A stretch of DNA of 42,458 nt from an uncultured Bartonella sp. (lineage in GTDB: Bacteria > Pseudomonadota > Alphaproteobacteria > Rhizobiales > Rhizobiaceae): positions 1 through 42,458 of the forward strand of contig CAMLLT010000003.1 in NCBI GenBank assembly GCA_946480935.1, given 5' to 3'. The position numbers and the translations under genes are program-made. Each line of letters starts with the position of its first letter. The first letter of the stretch is position 1. Shown piece after piece: positions 1-7,914 of the stretch. A model generated the notes under the pieces. It did not search any database and had not been told where the DNA came from. It was given only the letters and a program-made list of their open reading frames with translations.

Positions 1-493
1 GCCGCCTTACGCCGGGGCGGATAACCTTGACGGCTACTTTACGCAGACTCCCGTCAGGATTGCGCACAGTGGCCGGGTGAACTTGTGCCATTGAGGCGGC
101 TGCAATTGCCGGACCGAACTCGACAAAAAGATCGTCAATTTTGCGGCCGAGCGACCCTTCGATTTGGGCAACAGCCTGTTCATGAGGAAAAGTATCGACA
201 TGATCTTGTAGTCGCGATAGATCTTTTGCTACTTCCGAGCCGACAATATCAGGGCGTGTTGCAAGAAACTGGCCGAGCTTGATATAGGACGGGCCAAGCT
301 TGTTGATTGCCCGTGACATATTTTCGGACCGGTTGGTATTTTTGCTTCTTTTTCTGGCAAACCAGCCAGCGAAACGATGGAAAAACGCCATTGAAGCGGG
401 CAAGCCATCGCTTGGAAGTGCGCTCAGCACACCCTCTCGTGCCAGAATGAAGCCGACACGTAAAAGACGGAAGGATGCGGCAAGTTTCGACAT
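1..493 (-). CDS. ubiB: UbiB, ubiquinone biosynthesis atypical kinase (C-terminus outside window)
   Basis: Membrane-associated ABC1/ADCK-family atypical kinase/ATPase needed for ubiquinone (coenzyme Q) biosynthesis. About 164 N-terminal codons are present and the rest runs off the left edge. I read the family KxGQ motif (KLGQ, residues about 72-75, in SYIKLGQFLATRPD), the alanine-rich nucleotide loop (AAASMAQVH, about 131-139) and the AVKV lysine strand (about 154-157). The start ATG at 493-491 follows the ubiE stop directly (TGA then ATG, no gap), so translational coupling with ubiE is likely. The ubiE-ubiB order is a common proteobacterial arrangement. Identity is confident from the motifs plus the neighbour; only completeness is unknown. 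Confidence 0.93.
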   Translation of the reverse strand, partial: MSKLAASFRLLRVGFILAREGVLSALPSDGLPASMAFFHRFAGWFARKRSKNTNRSENMSRAINKLGPSYIKLGQFLATRPDIVGSEVAKDLSRLQDHVDTFPHEQAVAQIEGSLGRKIDDLFVEFGPAIAAASMAQVHPATVRNPDGSLRKVAVKVIRPGVRR

Positions 494-1276
494 TCAGATC
501 TTCCAGCCAGAGTGCATTGCGGCAATGCCACCGGTCAGATTACGGTAACTTACATGAGAAAAACCGGCTTCCCGTATCATTGCGGCAAAATCTTCCTGCT
601 TGGGAAATTTGCGGATTGATTCAATAAGATAACGGTAAGACTCTTTGTCACCGGCAATCATTTGCCCAACGCGCGGTATGCCCTGAAATGACCAGATGTC
701 ATAGAGTTTATCAAGAATCGGCATCTGAACTTCCGAAAATTCAAGGCACATAAACCGCCCACCCGGCTTCAAAACCCGATAGGCTTCCGACAAGGCTTTG
801 GCAATGTGGGGAACATTGCGAATGCCAAATGCAATTGTATAAGCATCGAATGTATTGTCTTCAAAGGGAAGTTTCTCCGCATTCGCCTCGACAAAATCGA
901 GATAAGGAAGGAGCCCGTTTTTCTTTGCTCTTTCGCGGCCTACTTCCAGCATGGAACTGTTGATGTCAAGAACGGTTGCATGGGCGTGGCGACCGGAAGT
1001 TTCGACAATACGGAAAGCAATGTCACCTGTACCACCGGCCACATCAAGTACTTTATAACCATTAAGATGCGAAGGATGGAGCCATGCAACAAACGCATCT
1101 TTCCACAAACGGTGCATTCCTACCGACATGACATCATTCATAATGTCGTATTTTTTGGCCACAGAATGGAAAACTCCGTTGACCATCGACTGTTTTTCCG
1201 ATTCGTCGACTTTCTTAAAACCGAATGTTTCTTCCATCCCGCCTTTTGCGCCGACGCGCTCTGTCTCAGCAGTCAT
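494..1276 (-). CDS. ubiE: UbiE, demethylmenaquinone/ubiquinone C-methyltransferase
   Basis: SAM-dependent C-methyltransferase of ubiquinone (and, where present, menaquinone) biosynthesis. The 260 residues match the family length of about 250-260. Visible features are the UbiE signature [17 protein letters not shown] (about 43-59), the SAM-binding motif [11 protein letters not shown] (about 76-85), the family segment IAFGIRNV, and a C-terminus ending HSGWKI that is typical of UbiE. It is first in a minus-strand operon with ubiB immediately after. About 160 bp of divergent intergenic DNA separate it from upp. No unusual features. Confidence 0.97.
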   Translation of the reverse strand: MTAETERVGAKGGMEETFGFKKVDESEKQSMVNGVFHSVAKKYDIMNDVMSVGMHRLWKDAFVAWLHPSHLNGYKVLDVAGGTGDIAFRIVETSGRHAHATVLDINSSMLEVGRERAKKNGLLPYLDFVEANAEKLPFEDNTFDAYTIAFGIRNVPHIAKALSEAYRVLKPGGRFMCLEFSEVQMPILDKLYDIWSFQGIPRVGQMIAGDKESYRYLIESIRKFPKQEDFAAMIREAGFSHVSYRNLTGGIAAMHSGWKI

Positions 1277-1363
1277 ATTTGTGACCTTTCAAATTTATCC
1301 CGTCTTTTTTCTAGCCTAACTTATCCGTTTAGGGAATGGGCTCTGATGAAAAAGTAGAGCCGC

Positions 1364-1380
1364 GGGCGCTTCGCCCTTTT
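1364..1380 (+). terminator. Small GC hairpin plus T4, upstream of upp
   Basis: GGGCG (1364-1368), loop CTT, CGCCC (1372-1376), then TTTT. It looks like a short intrinsic terminator on the plus strand, yet no plus-strand gene precedes it in the window. It lies about 60 bp ahead of the upp start codon, so it may be a leader attenuator of upp or simply chance. The stem is only 5 bp. Confidence 0.3.
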
Positions 1381-1438
1381 CATTCCACTCTAATGGTTTT
1401 ATACGACATATAGAATGCTGAAATGAGGAGAAAAGCCC

Positions 1439-2065
1439 ATGGGTTTAACAATTGTTTCCCACCCTCTTGTCCAACACAAATTGACAATGATGCGCCGCAA
1501 AGAAACATCGACTGCCGAATTTCGCCAGCTTGTGCGGGAAACAGCATTCTTGCTCGGCTATGAAGTCACACGTGATCTGGAGCTTGAAACCGTTCACATC
1601 GAAACACCGATGGAAGAAATGGAAGCGCCAATGCTCAAGGGCAAGAAACTCGTTCTTGCCTCGATTTTGAGAGCGGGCGAGGGGCTGCTTTTCGGCATGC
1701 TTGATCTTTTGCCGTCTGCACGCGTTTGTCATATCGGCCTTTACCGTGACCATAACACACTTGAAGCGGTTGAATATTATTTCAAAGCCCCCGAAGATAT
1801 TTCGGAGCGTCTGGTTATCGTGGTCGATCCGATGCTCGCAACAGGGAATTCCGCTGTCAAAGCCATTGAACAATTGAAAAAACACGGTGCCAAACAGATA
1901 CGGTTTGTGTGCATATTAAGTGTTGAACAGGGAATCAAACAGTTGCAAAAGGCCCATCCCGATGTCGATATTTTTACGGCCTCGGTTGATCGTGCACTTG
2001 ATCCTGCTTCCTATATTCTTCCTGGCCTGGGCGATGCAGGCGACCGTATGTTCGGGACAAAATAA
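1439..2065 (+). CDS. upp: Uracil phosphoribosyltransferase
   Basis: Cytosolic salvage enzyme that converts uracil and PRPP to UMP. The 208 residues equal the family norm. The PRPP-binding loop [16 protein letters not shown] lies at about residues 127-142, and the C-terminal uracil-binding segment [15 protein letters not shown] is intact. A strong Shine-Dalgarno (GAGGAGA at about 1425-1431) sits 8 bases before the ATG, which fixes the start. It stands as a single-gene unit, divergent from ubiE. A short inverted repeat follows the stop codon. Confidence 0.97.
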   Translation: MGLTIVSHPLVQHKLTMMRRKETSTAEFRQLVRETAFLLGYEVTRDLELETVHIETPMEEMEAPMLKGKKLVLASILRAGEGLLFGMLDLLPSARVCHIGLYRDHNTLEAVEYYFKAPEDISERLVIVVDPMLATGNSAVKAIEQLKKHGAKQIRFVCILSVEQGIKQLQKAHPDVDIFTASVDRALDPASYILPGLGDAGDRMFGTK

Positions 2066-2082
2066 TATTGCTTAAAGCAATA
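2066..2082 (+). repeat. Hairpin directly after upp stop
   Basis: TATTGCT, loop TAA, AGCAATA: a 7-bp stem beginning at the base after the upp stop codon. It is AT-rich and lacks a following T run, so it is a weak 3'-end structure rather than a textbook terminator. Confidence 0.4.
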
Positions 2083-2414
2083 GCGAGTGTAACAAACTCT
2101 GTTTGCGGAATATGAAAAAAAACAACAAATGCTTTTATTATGTTCTGCACATTGCGGAGTTTAATAGACTAACTTCGGTTCTTTCGGGTTTTATCTTGCA
2201 ATCTGTGAAGCAGAGCTTTCAATGCAAAGGCTTTGATTGATTAAAAATTTTTTTCAGTTTTTAGCCAGTGAGCCGGACTATTGGAAATGGGCTTGGGGTG
2301 AAGCTTTACCCTTGCATCGCATGGAATAAAAACCATATGCAATAAACGGGTACCCGAAGATTATGCAATTTCTGGTGGTACAACGGGTGAACAATACGAA
2401 TGGAGGATTAAGAT
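2083..2414. other. Intergenic stretch between upp and the PepSY-like gene
   Basis: No credible gene is visible. It holds an AT-rich run at about 2240-2260, an imperfect GGGT...ACCC palindrome at about 2297-2312, and a GCATGG/CCATATGC hairpin at about 2319-2340. The last bases contain the clear Shine-Dalgarno GGAGG (2402-2406) of the downstream gene. Any promoter for the 2415 gene must lie here, but I could not pick one with confidence. Confidence 0.5.
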
Positions 2415-2687
2415 ATGACAATAAACAAAATTCGCATGATTGCACTTGCTGCTGCCACTGCGATTATTGGTCTTGCCGGTTTTTCAAGCTCGTCTTTTGC
2501 AGCAGAAAAAGCGCGTATCAGCTGGTCGGCTTTAACCACAAAACTGGAGCAAAGCGGTTTTAAAATTCGCGAGCTTGATGAAAAGCACGAAGGCTGGAAA
2601 GCCGAAGTTACCGACAAAAACAACCAACGTCTCAAGCTTTACATTGATCGTCAGGGGAATATAACCCGCCAAAAAGTCGATGATTGA
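2415..2687 (+). CDS. Small secreted PepSY-like domain protein
   Basis: A 90-residue protein with an N-terminal signal peptide (about 1-29: positive MTINKIR, hydrophobic ALAAATAIIGLAGF, AxA-type site at SFAAEKA). The rest of about 60 residues reads like one PepSY fold: an amphipathic helix (WSALTTKLEQSGFKIRELDE), then strands WKAEVTD, RLKLYIDRQGNI and TRQKVDD. PepSY proteins are periplasmic and are often linked to protease inhibition or metal/signal sensing; the specific role here is unknown. GGAGG lies 8 bases before the ATG. The stop codon abuts the stop codon of the convergent Fur-family gene with no spacer. Confidence 0.8.
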   Translation: MTINKIRMIALAAATAIIGLAGFSSSSFAAEKARISWSALTTKLEQSGFKIRELDEKHEGWKAEVTDKNNQRLKLYIDRQGNITRQKVDD

Positions 2688-3194
2688 TTATCGGGCGTGA
2701 ACGGCGTCCGAGCTGGTAACCGGTTTTCCTGAAACATTCGGGATGCCGGTTTTTTTGACAAGATGAATAGCAACATCAATATGGCTTATTTCGAAGCCTT
2801 CAGGTGGAAGCGGGAGCTTCTGCACAAGCGGCTCATGTCCGTAAAGCGCAGTCACCTCACCGTTCTGATAGTAGAAAAAACTGCTGTTACGACAATTGAC
2901 GATAAAGAACGATTTTTGTCCCGAAGACGCAACGGGTCTAACCAGCCCTGCTTTTGTGAAATGGTGCAGGGTATTATATATTGTTGCAAGTGAGATATCT
3001 GCACCCGAGAAAGCGATATCCTCATGGAGTTTGCTTGCATCTATCAACCGGTTATTTTTCCCGAAGATATGTGTTGCAACAATTAATCTTTGATGTGTTA
3101 CACGAAGCCCACATTTTTCCAGTAAAGCCGACAATTGTTTTCCATTTTTCATTTGTCCGGCGTCGAATCGAATGTGTTGTACCTCAACCGTCAT
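2688..3194 (-). CDS. Fur-family regulator, Irr-like, lacking the usual His cluster
   Basis: A 168-residue winged-helix regulator. GLRVTHQRL (about 29-37) and the recognition region ISLATIYNTLHHFTKAGLV (about 67-85) closely match the Fur family, specifically the Irr (iron response regulator) branch. The C-terminal part LPLPPEGFEISHIDVAIHL also has the Irr pattern. Irr proteins normally carry a His-rich stretch (DHHHF) after the first dimerisation strand; here the equivalent segment reads NCRNSSFFY (about 100-108), so that metal/haem site appears lost. I chose the ATG at 3194 because GGGGAG precedes it at good spacing; a longer form from 3227 has no ribosome site. It is divergent from the sit operon and two palindromes lie between, so it probably regulates that operon and itself. 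Mur or Zur function remains possible. Confidence 0.82.
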   Translation of the reverse strand: MTVEVQHIRFDAGQMKNGKQLSALLEKCGLRVTHQRLIVATHIFGKNNRLIDASKLHEDIAFSGADISLATIYNTLHHFTKAGLVRPVASSGQKSFFIVNCRNSSFFYYQNGEVTALYGHEPLVQKLPLPPEGFEISHIDVAIHLVKKTGIPNVSGKPVTSSDAVHAR

Positions 3195-3250
3195 AAATTC
3201 TCCCCTACAAGTGCAACTATTGGGCAAATGTCCGCCAAATCATTTTATAT

Positions 3251-3271
3251 AAATGCTAATGATTTGCAGTT
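3251..3271. promoter_or_regulatory. Imperfect Fur-family operator 1
   Basis: AAATGCTAAT-G-ATTTGCAGTT: a dyad with 8 of 10 arm positions complementary around a central G. It has the same half-site (ATTTGCA) and centre as the perfect palindrome at 3307-3325, and the two centres are 55 bp apart. It lies between the divergent Fur-like gene and sitA and is closer to the regulator, so it may mediate autoregulation. Confidence 0.55.
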
Positions 3272-3306
3272 GCAATTACAACAATGGTCTGATACGCAAT
3301 AAAGAA

Positions 3307-3325
3307 ATTGCAAATGATTTGCAAT
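3307..3325. promoter_or_regulatory. Perfect 19-bp Fur-family operator 2
   Basis: ATTGCAAATGATTTGCAAT: 9-bp perfect inverted arms around one G. The TGCAAAT...ATTTGCA form resembles the Mn/Fe-responsive Fur/Mur-type boxes described for alphaproteobacteria. It lies 29 bp before the sitA start codon, where bound protein would block transcription or initiation. The site is seen directly; the identity of the bound regulator is inferred. Confidence 0.75.
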
Positions 3326-3354
3326 AAGAAAAATCAATGAGAGGATTTTTGAAA

Positions 3355-4275
3355 ATGAAACCTGCTTTTTTGCAACAGGTTGGTCTCAAAACAATCATGT
3401 TTGCGCTCATAGCAATATCTATCAGCGCTTTTTCGACAGCGAGTGGTTATGCAGCCCAGAAATTCAAAGCTGTGACAACATTTACCGTTATCGCCGATAT
3501 GGCACAAAATGTTGCAGGAGATGCAGCCGAGGTTCAGTCCATAACCAAACCGGGTGCGGAAATTCATGAATATCAACCGACACCACAGGACTTGATGCGG
3601 GCACAAGGTGCCAATCTTATTTTGTGGAACGGATTGAATCTGGAATTATGGTTCGAGAAATTTTTTGACAATATTCATGATGTACCAGGTGTTGTCGTTT
3701 CAACCGGTGTTGAGCCTATGAGTATCAATGAGGGGCCATATAATGGTAAACCCAATCCTCATGCATGGATGTCGCCTACGTCCGCTTTGATCTATGTTGA
3801 CAATATCCGCGATGCATTTGTCAAATATGATCCGGAGAATGCGGAAACCTACAAGCAAAATGCAGAAATTTACAAAGCCAAGATCAGGGCAACAATTGAT
3901 CCGATCAAGCAAGAACTGTCAAGCTTGCCAGAAGAGCGGCGCTGGTTGGTTACAAGTGAAGGAGCCTTCAGCTATCTCGCCCGCGATTTCAATTTGAAAG
4001 AACTTTATCTATGGCCGATCAATGCCGATCAGCAAGGCACGCCCCAACAGGTCAAGCATGTCATTGATGCCGTGAACAAATATAACATTCCGGTTGTTTT
4101 CTCGGAAAGTACAATTTCGGATGCACCGGCAAAACAGGTAGCCCGCGAAACCGGCGCCAGATATGGCGGTGTGCTCTATGTCGACTCGTTGTCCGAGGCT
4201 GACGGCGTTGTTCCCACTTATATCGATCTACTGAAAGTAACGAGTTCCACCATTGCCAAGGGACTAGCCAAATGA
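3355..4275 (+). CDS. sitA: SitA-type Mn/Fe (Zn) ABC transporter substrate-binding protein
   Basis: Periplasmic metal-binding protein of the cluster A-I (TroA/SitA/MntC) family, about 306 residues. The signal peptide ends near SGYAAQK. Candidate metal ligands are visible in order: His in AEIHEYQPTP, His in PNPHAWMSP, Glu in VTSEGAFSYL and Asp in YVDSLSEAD. This His-His-Glu-Asp set favours Mn(II)/Fe(II). Start: the ATG at 3355 has GAGAGGA 9 bases upstream, whereas the in-frame ATG at 3337 has no ribosome site and would sit almost on the operator. It overlaps sitB by four bases (ATGA). Expression is probably repressed by the divergent Fur-family protein through the palindromes upstream. Confidence 0.92.
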   Translation: MKPAFLQQVGLKTIMFALIAISISAFSTASGYAAQKFKAVTTFTVIADMAQNVAGDAAEVQSITKPGAEIHEYQPTPQDLMRAQGANLILWNGLNLELWFEKFFDNIHDVPGVVVSTGVEPMSINEGPYNGKPNPHAWMSPTSALIYVDNIRDAFVKYDPENAETYKQNAEIYKAKIRATIDPIKQELSSLPEERRWLVTSEGAFSYLARDFNLKELYLWPINADQQGTPQQVKHVIDAVNKYNIPVVFSESTISDAPAKQVARETGARYGGVLYVDSLSEADGVVPTYIDLLKVTSSTIAKGLAK

Positions 4276-5108
4276 ACGCCCAGTTGAACACAGTAGGAAT
4301 TTCGGCATCACATATTACAGTGACCTATCGTAATGGCCATACGGCGCTTCGCGATTCAAGTTTTGAAACGCCAACGGGTTCTATTACAGCATTGGTCGGT
4401 ATCAACGGTTCCGGCAAGTCTACGCTATTCAAAGCCATCATGGGATTTGTCCGTTTATCGCGCGGCAATATTACTATTTTCGATATGCCGGTGCGTCATG
4501 CGCTGAAGAAAAATCTTGTTGCCTATGTTCCTCAAGCGGAAGATGTCGATTGGAATTTTCCTGTGCTGGTTGAAGATGTCGTTATGATGGGCCGTTACGG
4601 TCACATGAATTTTTTGCGCCAGCCAAAAGATGTCGATTATGCCGCTGTGACAGACGCTTTGCAGCGGGTAAATATGCTCCCCTTCCGCAAACGCCAGATC
4701 GGTGAATTATCCGGCGGGCAAAAGAAACGTGTCTTTCTTGCCCGCGCTATAGCGCAGGAAGCAAAGGTCATTTTACTTGACGAACCTTTTACCGGCGTTG
4801 ATGTCAAAACCGAAGATCAAATCATCTCGTTGCTCAGAGAAATGCGCAAAAGCGGTGCTGTTATGCTGGTTTCCACGCATAATCTCGGCTCGGTGCCCGA
4901 ATTTTGTGACCGCACGGTTTTGATAAAGGGTACGGTTCTGGGTTATGGCCCGACGTCGGAAATTTTCACCGAAGAAAATCTCACAAAAACCTTTGGCGGC
5001 GCATTACGACATCAGGTGGTCACCCCTCAACAAACATCTGCCGGAGTTGATATTGTCAGCGATGACGAAGATCCTCTTGTGCTTTCTCCTTATCAGCAAA
5101 AAATGTAA
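4272..5108 (+). CDS. sitB: SitB-type ABC transporter ATP-binding protein
   Basis: Cytosolic ATPase of the Mn/Fe importer, 278 residues. Walker A GINGSGKST (43-51), signature LSGGQ (146-150), Walker B VILLDEP (166-172) and the H-loop STHNLGS (about 200-206) are all intact. The start overlaps the sitA stop (ATGA), and sitC starts 5 bp after the stop. The length is slightly above 250 because of a C-terminal tail (about 240-278), which is common in the SitB/MntB group. No anomalies. Confidence 0.93.
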   Translation: MNAQLNTVGISASHITVTYRNGHTALRDSSFETPTGSITALVGINGSGKSTLFKAIMGFVRLSRGNITIFDMPVRHALKKNLVAYVPQAEDVDWNFPVLVEDVVMMGRYGHMNFLRQPKDVDYAAVTDALQRVNMLPFRKRQIGELSGGQKKRVFLARAIAQEAKVILLDEPFTGVDVKTEDQIISLLREMRKSGAVMLVSTHNLGSVPEFCDRTVLIKGTVLGYGPTSEIFTEENLTKTFGGALRHQVVTPQQTSAGVDIVSDDEDPLVLSPYQQKM

Positions 5109-5113
5109 CCACA

Positions 5114-5965
5114 ATGATAGACCAGTTTTTGGAACCTTTTTCATATGATTTCATGATAAATGCCATGTGGGTTTCCGCATTGGTGGGCTGCGTTTGTGCT
5201 TTTCTTTCAGCTTTTTTGATGCTCAAAGGCTGGTCGCTGATCGGTGATGCGCTCTCCCATTCGATCGTTCCCGGTGTTGCCGGAGCCTATATGTTGGGGT
5301 TGCCATTTTCGCTGGGTGCTTTTTTTTCAGGTGGGCTTGCTGCCGCTGCCATGCTGTTCTTCAACGAGCGAACGAAATTGAAAGAAGACACGATCATAGG
5401 TCTTATTTTTTCGTCCTTTTTTGCACTCGGGCTGTTCATGAAATCGTTAAAGCCGATGGCTGTGAGCATTGATACAATCGTACTCGGCAATATTCTGGCT
5501 GTAAGCCCGACAGATATTTTTCAGCTGGCAATGATCGGCGTCATTTCACTCATTATTCTCTCCATCAAATGGAAAGATATGATGGTGACTTTCTTTGATG
5601 AAAATCATGCCCGTTCAATCGGTATAAATACCAAGGGGCTGAAAATTTTGTTTTTTGCATTGCTTGCAGCTTCAACAGTTGCCGCCATGCAAACGGTCGG
5701 AGCCTTTCTGGTCATTAGTCTTGTGGTCACCCCCGGGGCAACTGCTTATCTGATAACCGACCGTTTCGAGCGCTTGATTGTTCTTTCGGTTATCATCGGT
5801 ATTCTCACAAGTATCATCGGCGTATATGCAAGTTATCTTATCCATGCGCAAACCGGTGGCGTCATCGTATTGTTGCAGGCAACGCTCTTCACGCTCGCTT
5901 TCATTTTCGCACCCAAACACGGTTTTATCGCTGCACGCTTGCGCGCAAGGAAAGTTCAACAATGA
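5114..5965 (+). CDS. sitC: SitC-type ABC transporter permease
   Basis: First inner-membrane permease of the importer, 283 residues with about 8 hydrophobic segments (ABC-3/ZnuB-like family). Family motifs include LKGWSLIGDALSHSIVPGVA (about 38-57), GLIFSSFFALGLF, and the late segment GAFLVISLVVTPGATAYLIT. It overlaps sitD by four bases (ATGA at 5962-5965). The protein is paralogous to sitD, and the two presumably form a heterodimeric channel. Confidence 0.92.
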   Translation: MIDQFLEPFSYDFMINAMWVSALVGCVCAFLSAFLMLKGWSLIGDALSHSIVPGVAGAYMLGLPFSLGAFFSGGLAAAAMLFFNERTKLKEDTIIGLIFSSFFALGLFMKSLKPMAVSIDTIVLGNILAVSPTDIFQLAMIGVISLIILSIKWKDMMVTFFDENHARSIGINTKGLKILFFALLAASTVAAMQTVGAFLVISLVVTPGATAYLITDRFERLIVLSVIIGILTSIIGVYASYLIHAQTGGVIVLLQATLFTLAFIFAPKHGFIAARLRARKVQQ

Positions 5966-6870
5966 TTGACGCACTTTTATTTCCCTTTCAATTTCCTTTT
6001 ATGATCAGGGGAATGCTGATCACTATGATTGTTGCCATCCCCATGGCAATGCTTTCCAGTTTCTTGATTCTGAAAGGCTGGTCGCTATTGGGCGACGCCA
6101 TTTCACATGCCGTTTTTCCCGGCGTTGTTGTCGGTTATATGATGACACCTGCCGCGATGTTTGTTCTGGGACTTTTACCCTTTGTCGCAGCCGAGGCTCT
6201 CGACCGGTCCGATGTTACTATGGCAATGATGGCCTTCGGCGCCTTTCTTGCGGGCATGGTTTGTGCGGTTCTCACCGGTTTTTTGGGAGCCAACAGCCGT
6301 ATCAAACAAGACACAGTGATGGGTGTGGTGTTTTCCTCAATGTTCGGTTTGGGGCTGGTCTTGGCAACCAGTATAGAAAGCGAACTTCATTTGAACCATA
6401 TCCTGTTCGGCCATTTGTTGGGTGTCAATTGGTTAGACATTTTGCAAACATTGATAATCTCCTTTTTGGTTGCAGCAGTGCTTGGAGCCAAATGGCGCGA
6501 TTTTTTGCTGTTTTGTTTCGATCCGGTTCAATCAAAAGCTGTTGGCCTTAATGTTGGCTTTCTTCATTATGCATTGCTCACAATGATTTCCCTCACGATC
6601 GTTGCAGCGCTCAAAGCTGTCGGAATTATTCTGGCAATCTCGCTGTTGATTGCTCCGGGTGCAATTGCTTATCTTCTAACCAAACGGTTTTCATACATGT
6701 TGTTGATCGCGATACTAATTGCCGTGACAAGCAGTTTTCTGGGCGTTTATTCAAGTGCTTTTATTGGATCGGATGCAGCATCAACAATTGTATTGATTAT
6801 GACATTACTATTTATGGTTGTATTTTTTGTAATATCGTTTACCATACGTGATAAGACACCTATAGCTTGA
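5962..6870 (+). CDS. sitD: SitD-type ABC transporter permease
   Basis: Second permease of the importer, 302 residues. It repeats the family motifs seen in sitC (LKGWSLLGDAISHAVFPGVV; ILAISLLIAPGAIAYLLTKR). Between transmembrane segments it carries about 20 extra residues (roughly 68-85, including AAEALDRSDVTMAMM) compared with sitC, as expected for the SitD branch. It is last of the four tightly packed sit genes; the glycosyltransferase follows about 60 bp later without an obvious terminator between them. Confidence 0.92.
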   Translation: MIDALLFPFQFPFMIRGMLITMIVAIPMAMLSSFLILKGWSLLGDAISHAVFPGVVVGYMMTPAAMFVLGLLPFVAAEALDRSDVTMAMMAFGAFLAGMVCAVLTGFLGANSRIKQDTVMGVVFSSMFGLGLVLATSIESELHLNHILFGHLLGVNWLDILQTLIISFLVAAVLGAKWRDFLLFCFDPVQSKAVGLNVGFLHYALLTMISLTIVAALKAVGIILAISLLIAPGAIAYLLTKRFSYMLLIAILIAVTSSFLGVYSSAFIGSDAASTIVLIMTLLFMVVFFVISFTIRDKTPIA

Positions 6871-6930
6871 GTATCGCTGATATTTGATGATAGAAGCGAG
6901 GTGAATCTTATCACTGGAGCTCTAAACTCT

Positions 6931-7707
6931 ATGAAACGATATGTGATTAATCTTGACCGTTCCGAGGAGCGCTTAACACATATAAAAAGCGTCTTTACCA
7001 AAGAAGGTCTCGATTTTACGCGCGTTAAGGCTGTTGATGGGCGCAATTTGTCACAAGAAGACTATGACCGGTTAACACGAACGTCTATCTGGCCTAAACA
7101 ATTGACCAAAGCAGAGGTGGCCTGTTTTCTCAGTCATCGTGAATGCTGGCGGTTAATTGCGGAAGGTGATGACCCTTATGGAGCAGTGTTCGAGGATGAT
7201 GTAAAGCTGTCTCCACATGCATATCTGTTTTTGACGAAATTTGATTGGATACCGAAAGGTTGCGATATCATTAAACTCGATACAGCTGAAATCACATGCG
7301 TATTGGGAAAATTTAATAAAGAATTGCGTGAAGGATATAAGTTGGCGCCGCTACTCACCAAACATTATTGTTCTGGAGGATATATCATTTCCAAAAGTTG
7401 CGCCCAACGACTTTATGACGAAAATAAACAGATCAAAGCGCCCGTCGATGAAGTCATGTATAATCCGGACTGTGGTATATTTCGCACCCTTAAAATTGAA
7501 CAAATGTTTCCGGCTATTGTTGTTCAAATCGGCATTTCCAGTACCATTTTGTCTGAAAGAAAGACGATAAAAGGCCCTAAACATTTGCGAAGAACAATAC
7601 CGGAAAAAATGAAGCGCGAATTAAAACGGTTTAAAAAACGCTATCTCATCCCATGGGCTTTGAAGACGTTCCGCGGCTGTTTCTGGGGCGTTGTTCCATT
7701 TCATTAA
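6931..7707 (+). CDS. Glycosyltransferase family 25 (LPS/LOS biosynthesis type)
   Basis: 258-residue GT25 enzyme. The start MKRYVINLDRSEERL is typical, followed by the AVDGR segment, LTKAEVACFLSHRECW (about 58-73) and the acidic FEDDV motif (about 87-91). Family members transfer sugars (often galactose or glucose) onto lipooligosaccharide cores. The ATG at 6931 was chosen because the family conserved N-terminus begins there; an upstream GTG at 6901 would add ten atypical residues. It follows the metal importer in the same direction and could be read through from it. A basic C-terminus (MKRELKRFKKR) suggests membrane association. The acceptor is unknown. Confidence 0.85.
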   Translation: MKRYVINLDRSEERLTHIKSVFTKEGLDFTRVKAVDGRNLSQEDYDRLTRTSIWPKQLTKAEVACFLSHRECWRLIAEGDDPYGAVFEDDVKLSPHAYLFLTKFDWIPKGCDIIKLDTAEITCVLGKFNKELREGYKLAPLLTKHYCSGGYIISKSCAQRLYDENKQIKAPVDEVMYNPDCGIFRTLKIEQMFPAIVVQIGISSTILSERKTIKGPKHLRRTIPEKMKRELKRFKKRYLIPWALKTFRGCFWGVVPFH

Positions 7708-7803
7708 TGATAACTAATTGAAAATAATGGTTTTTCTATATGCATAACAGCTATGCAATATTGTCTATTGTTGTTCGGGTGGCATTGAAATAATTTACCT
7801 CTC

Positions 7804-7914
7804 GCTGGATTACTCCTCCTCCCAAATCCAGCAAGTTGAATGCAGCACCTCCTCCTCCCATAGCTGCATTCGGAATCAAAGGCTGCGCATCTCCTCCCGC
7901 GCGGCCTTTTTCTT
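7804..7914 (+). ncRNA. Three-hairpin small RNA with CCUCCUCCC loops (cuckoo / alpha-r14 / CcsR-like)
   Basis: Three consecutive hairpins each expose a C/U-rich anti-Shine-Dalgarno loop. H1: GCTGGATT (7804-7811) pairs AATCCAGC (7825-7832), loop ACTCCTCCTCCCA. H2: GAATGCAGC (7838-7846) pairs GCTGCATTC (7863-7871), loop 7847-7862 containing CCTCCTCCTCCC. H3: an 11-bp stem 7878-7888 / 7899-7909 with one G-U pair, loop ATCTCCTCCC, running into a T-rich tract as an intrinsic terminator. The design matches the 'cuckoo' family (alpha-r14 in rhizobia; CcsR with its conserved CCUCCUCCC motif in Rhodobacter), linked there to stress responses. The 5' end is not fixed; a poor TTGTTG-N17-TAATTT promoter would start transcription near 7803. 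Confidence 0.82.

Noticed and set aside
806-1357. 183-codon plus-strand open frame
   Set aside because: It is antisense to ubiE and Cys/His-rich with no family resemblance.
7800-7910. CTCCTCC repeats considered as CRISPR or simple tandem repeat
   Set aside because: The repeated units are loops of separate stems with different sequences, not direct repeats with spacers; a structured RNA explains them better.
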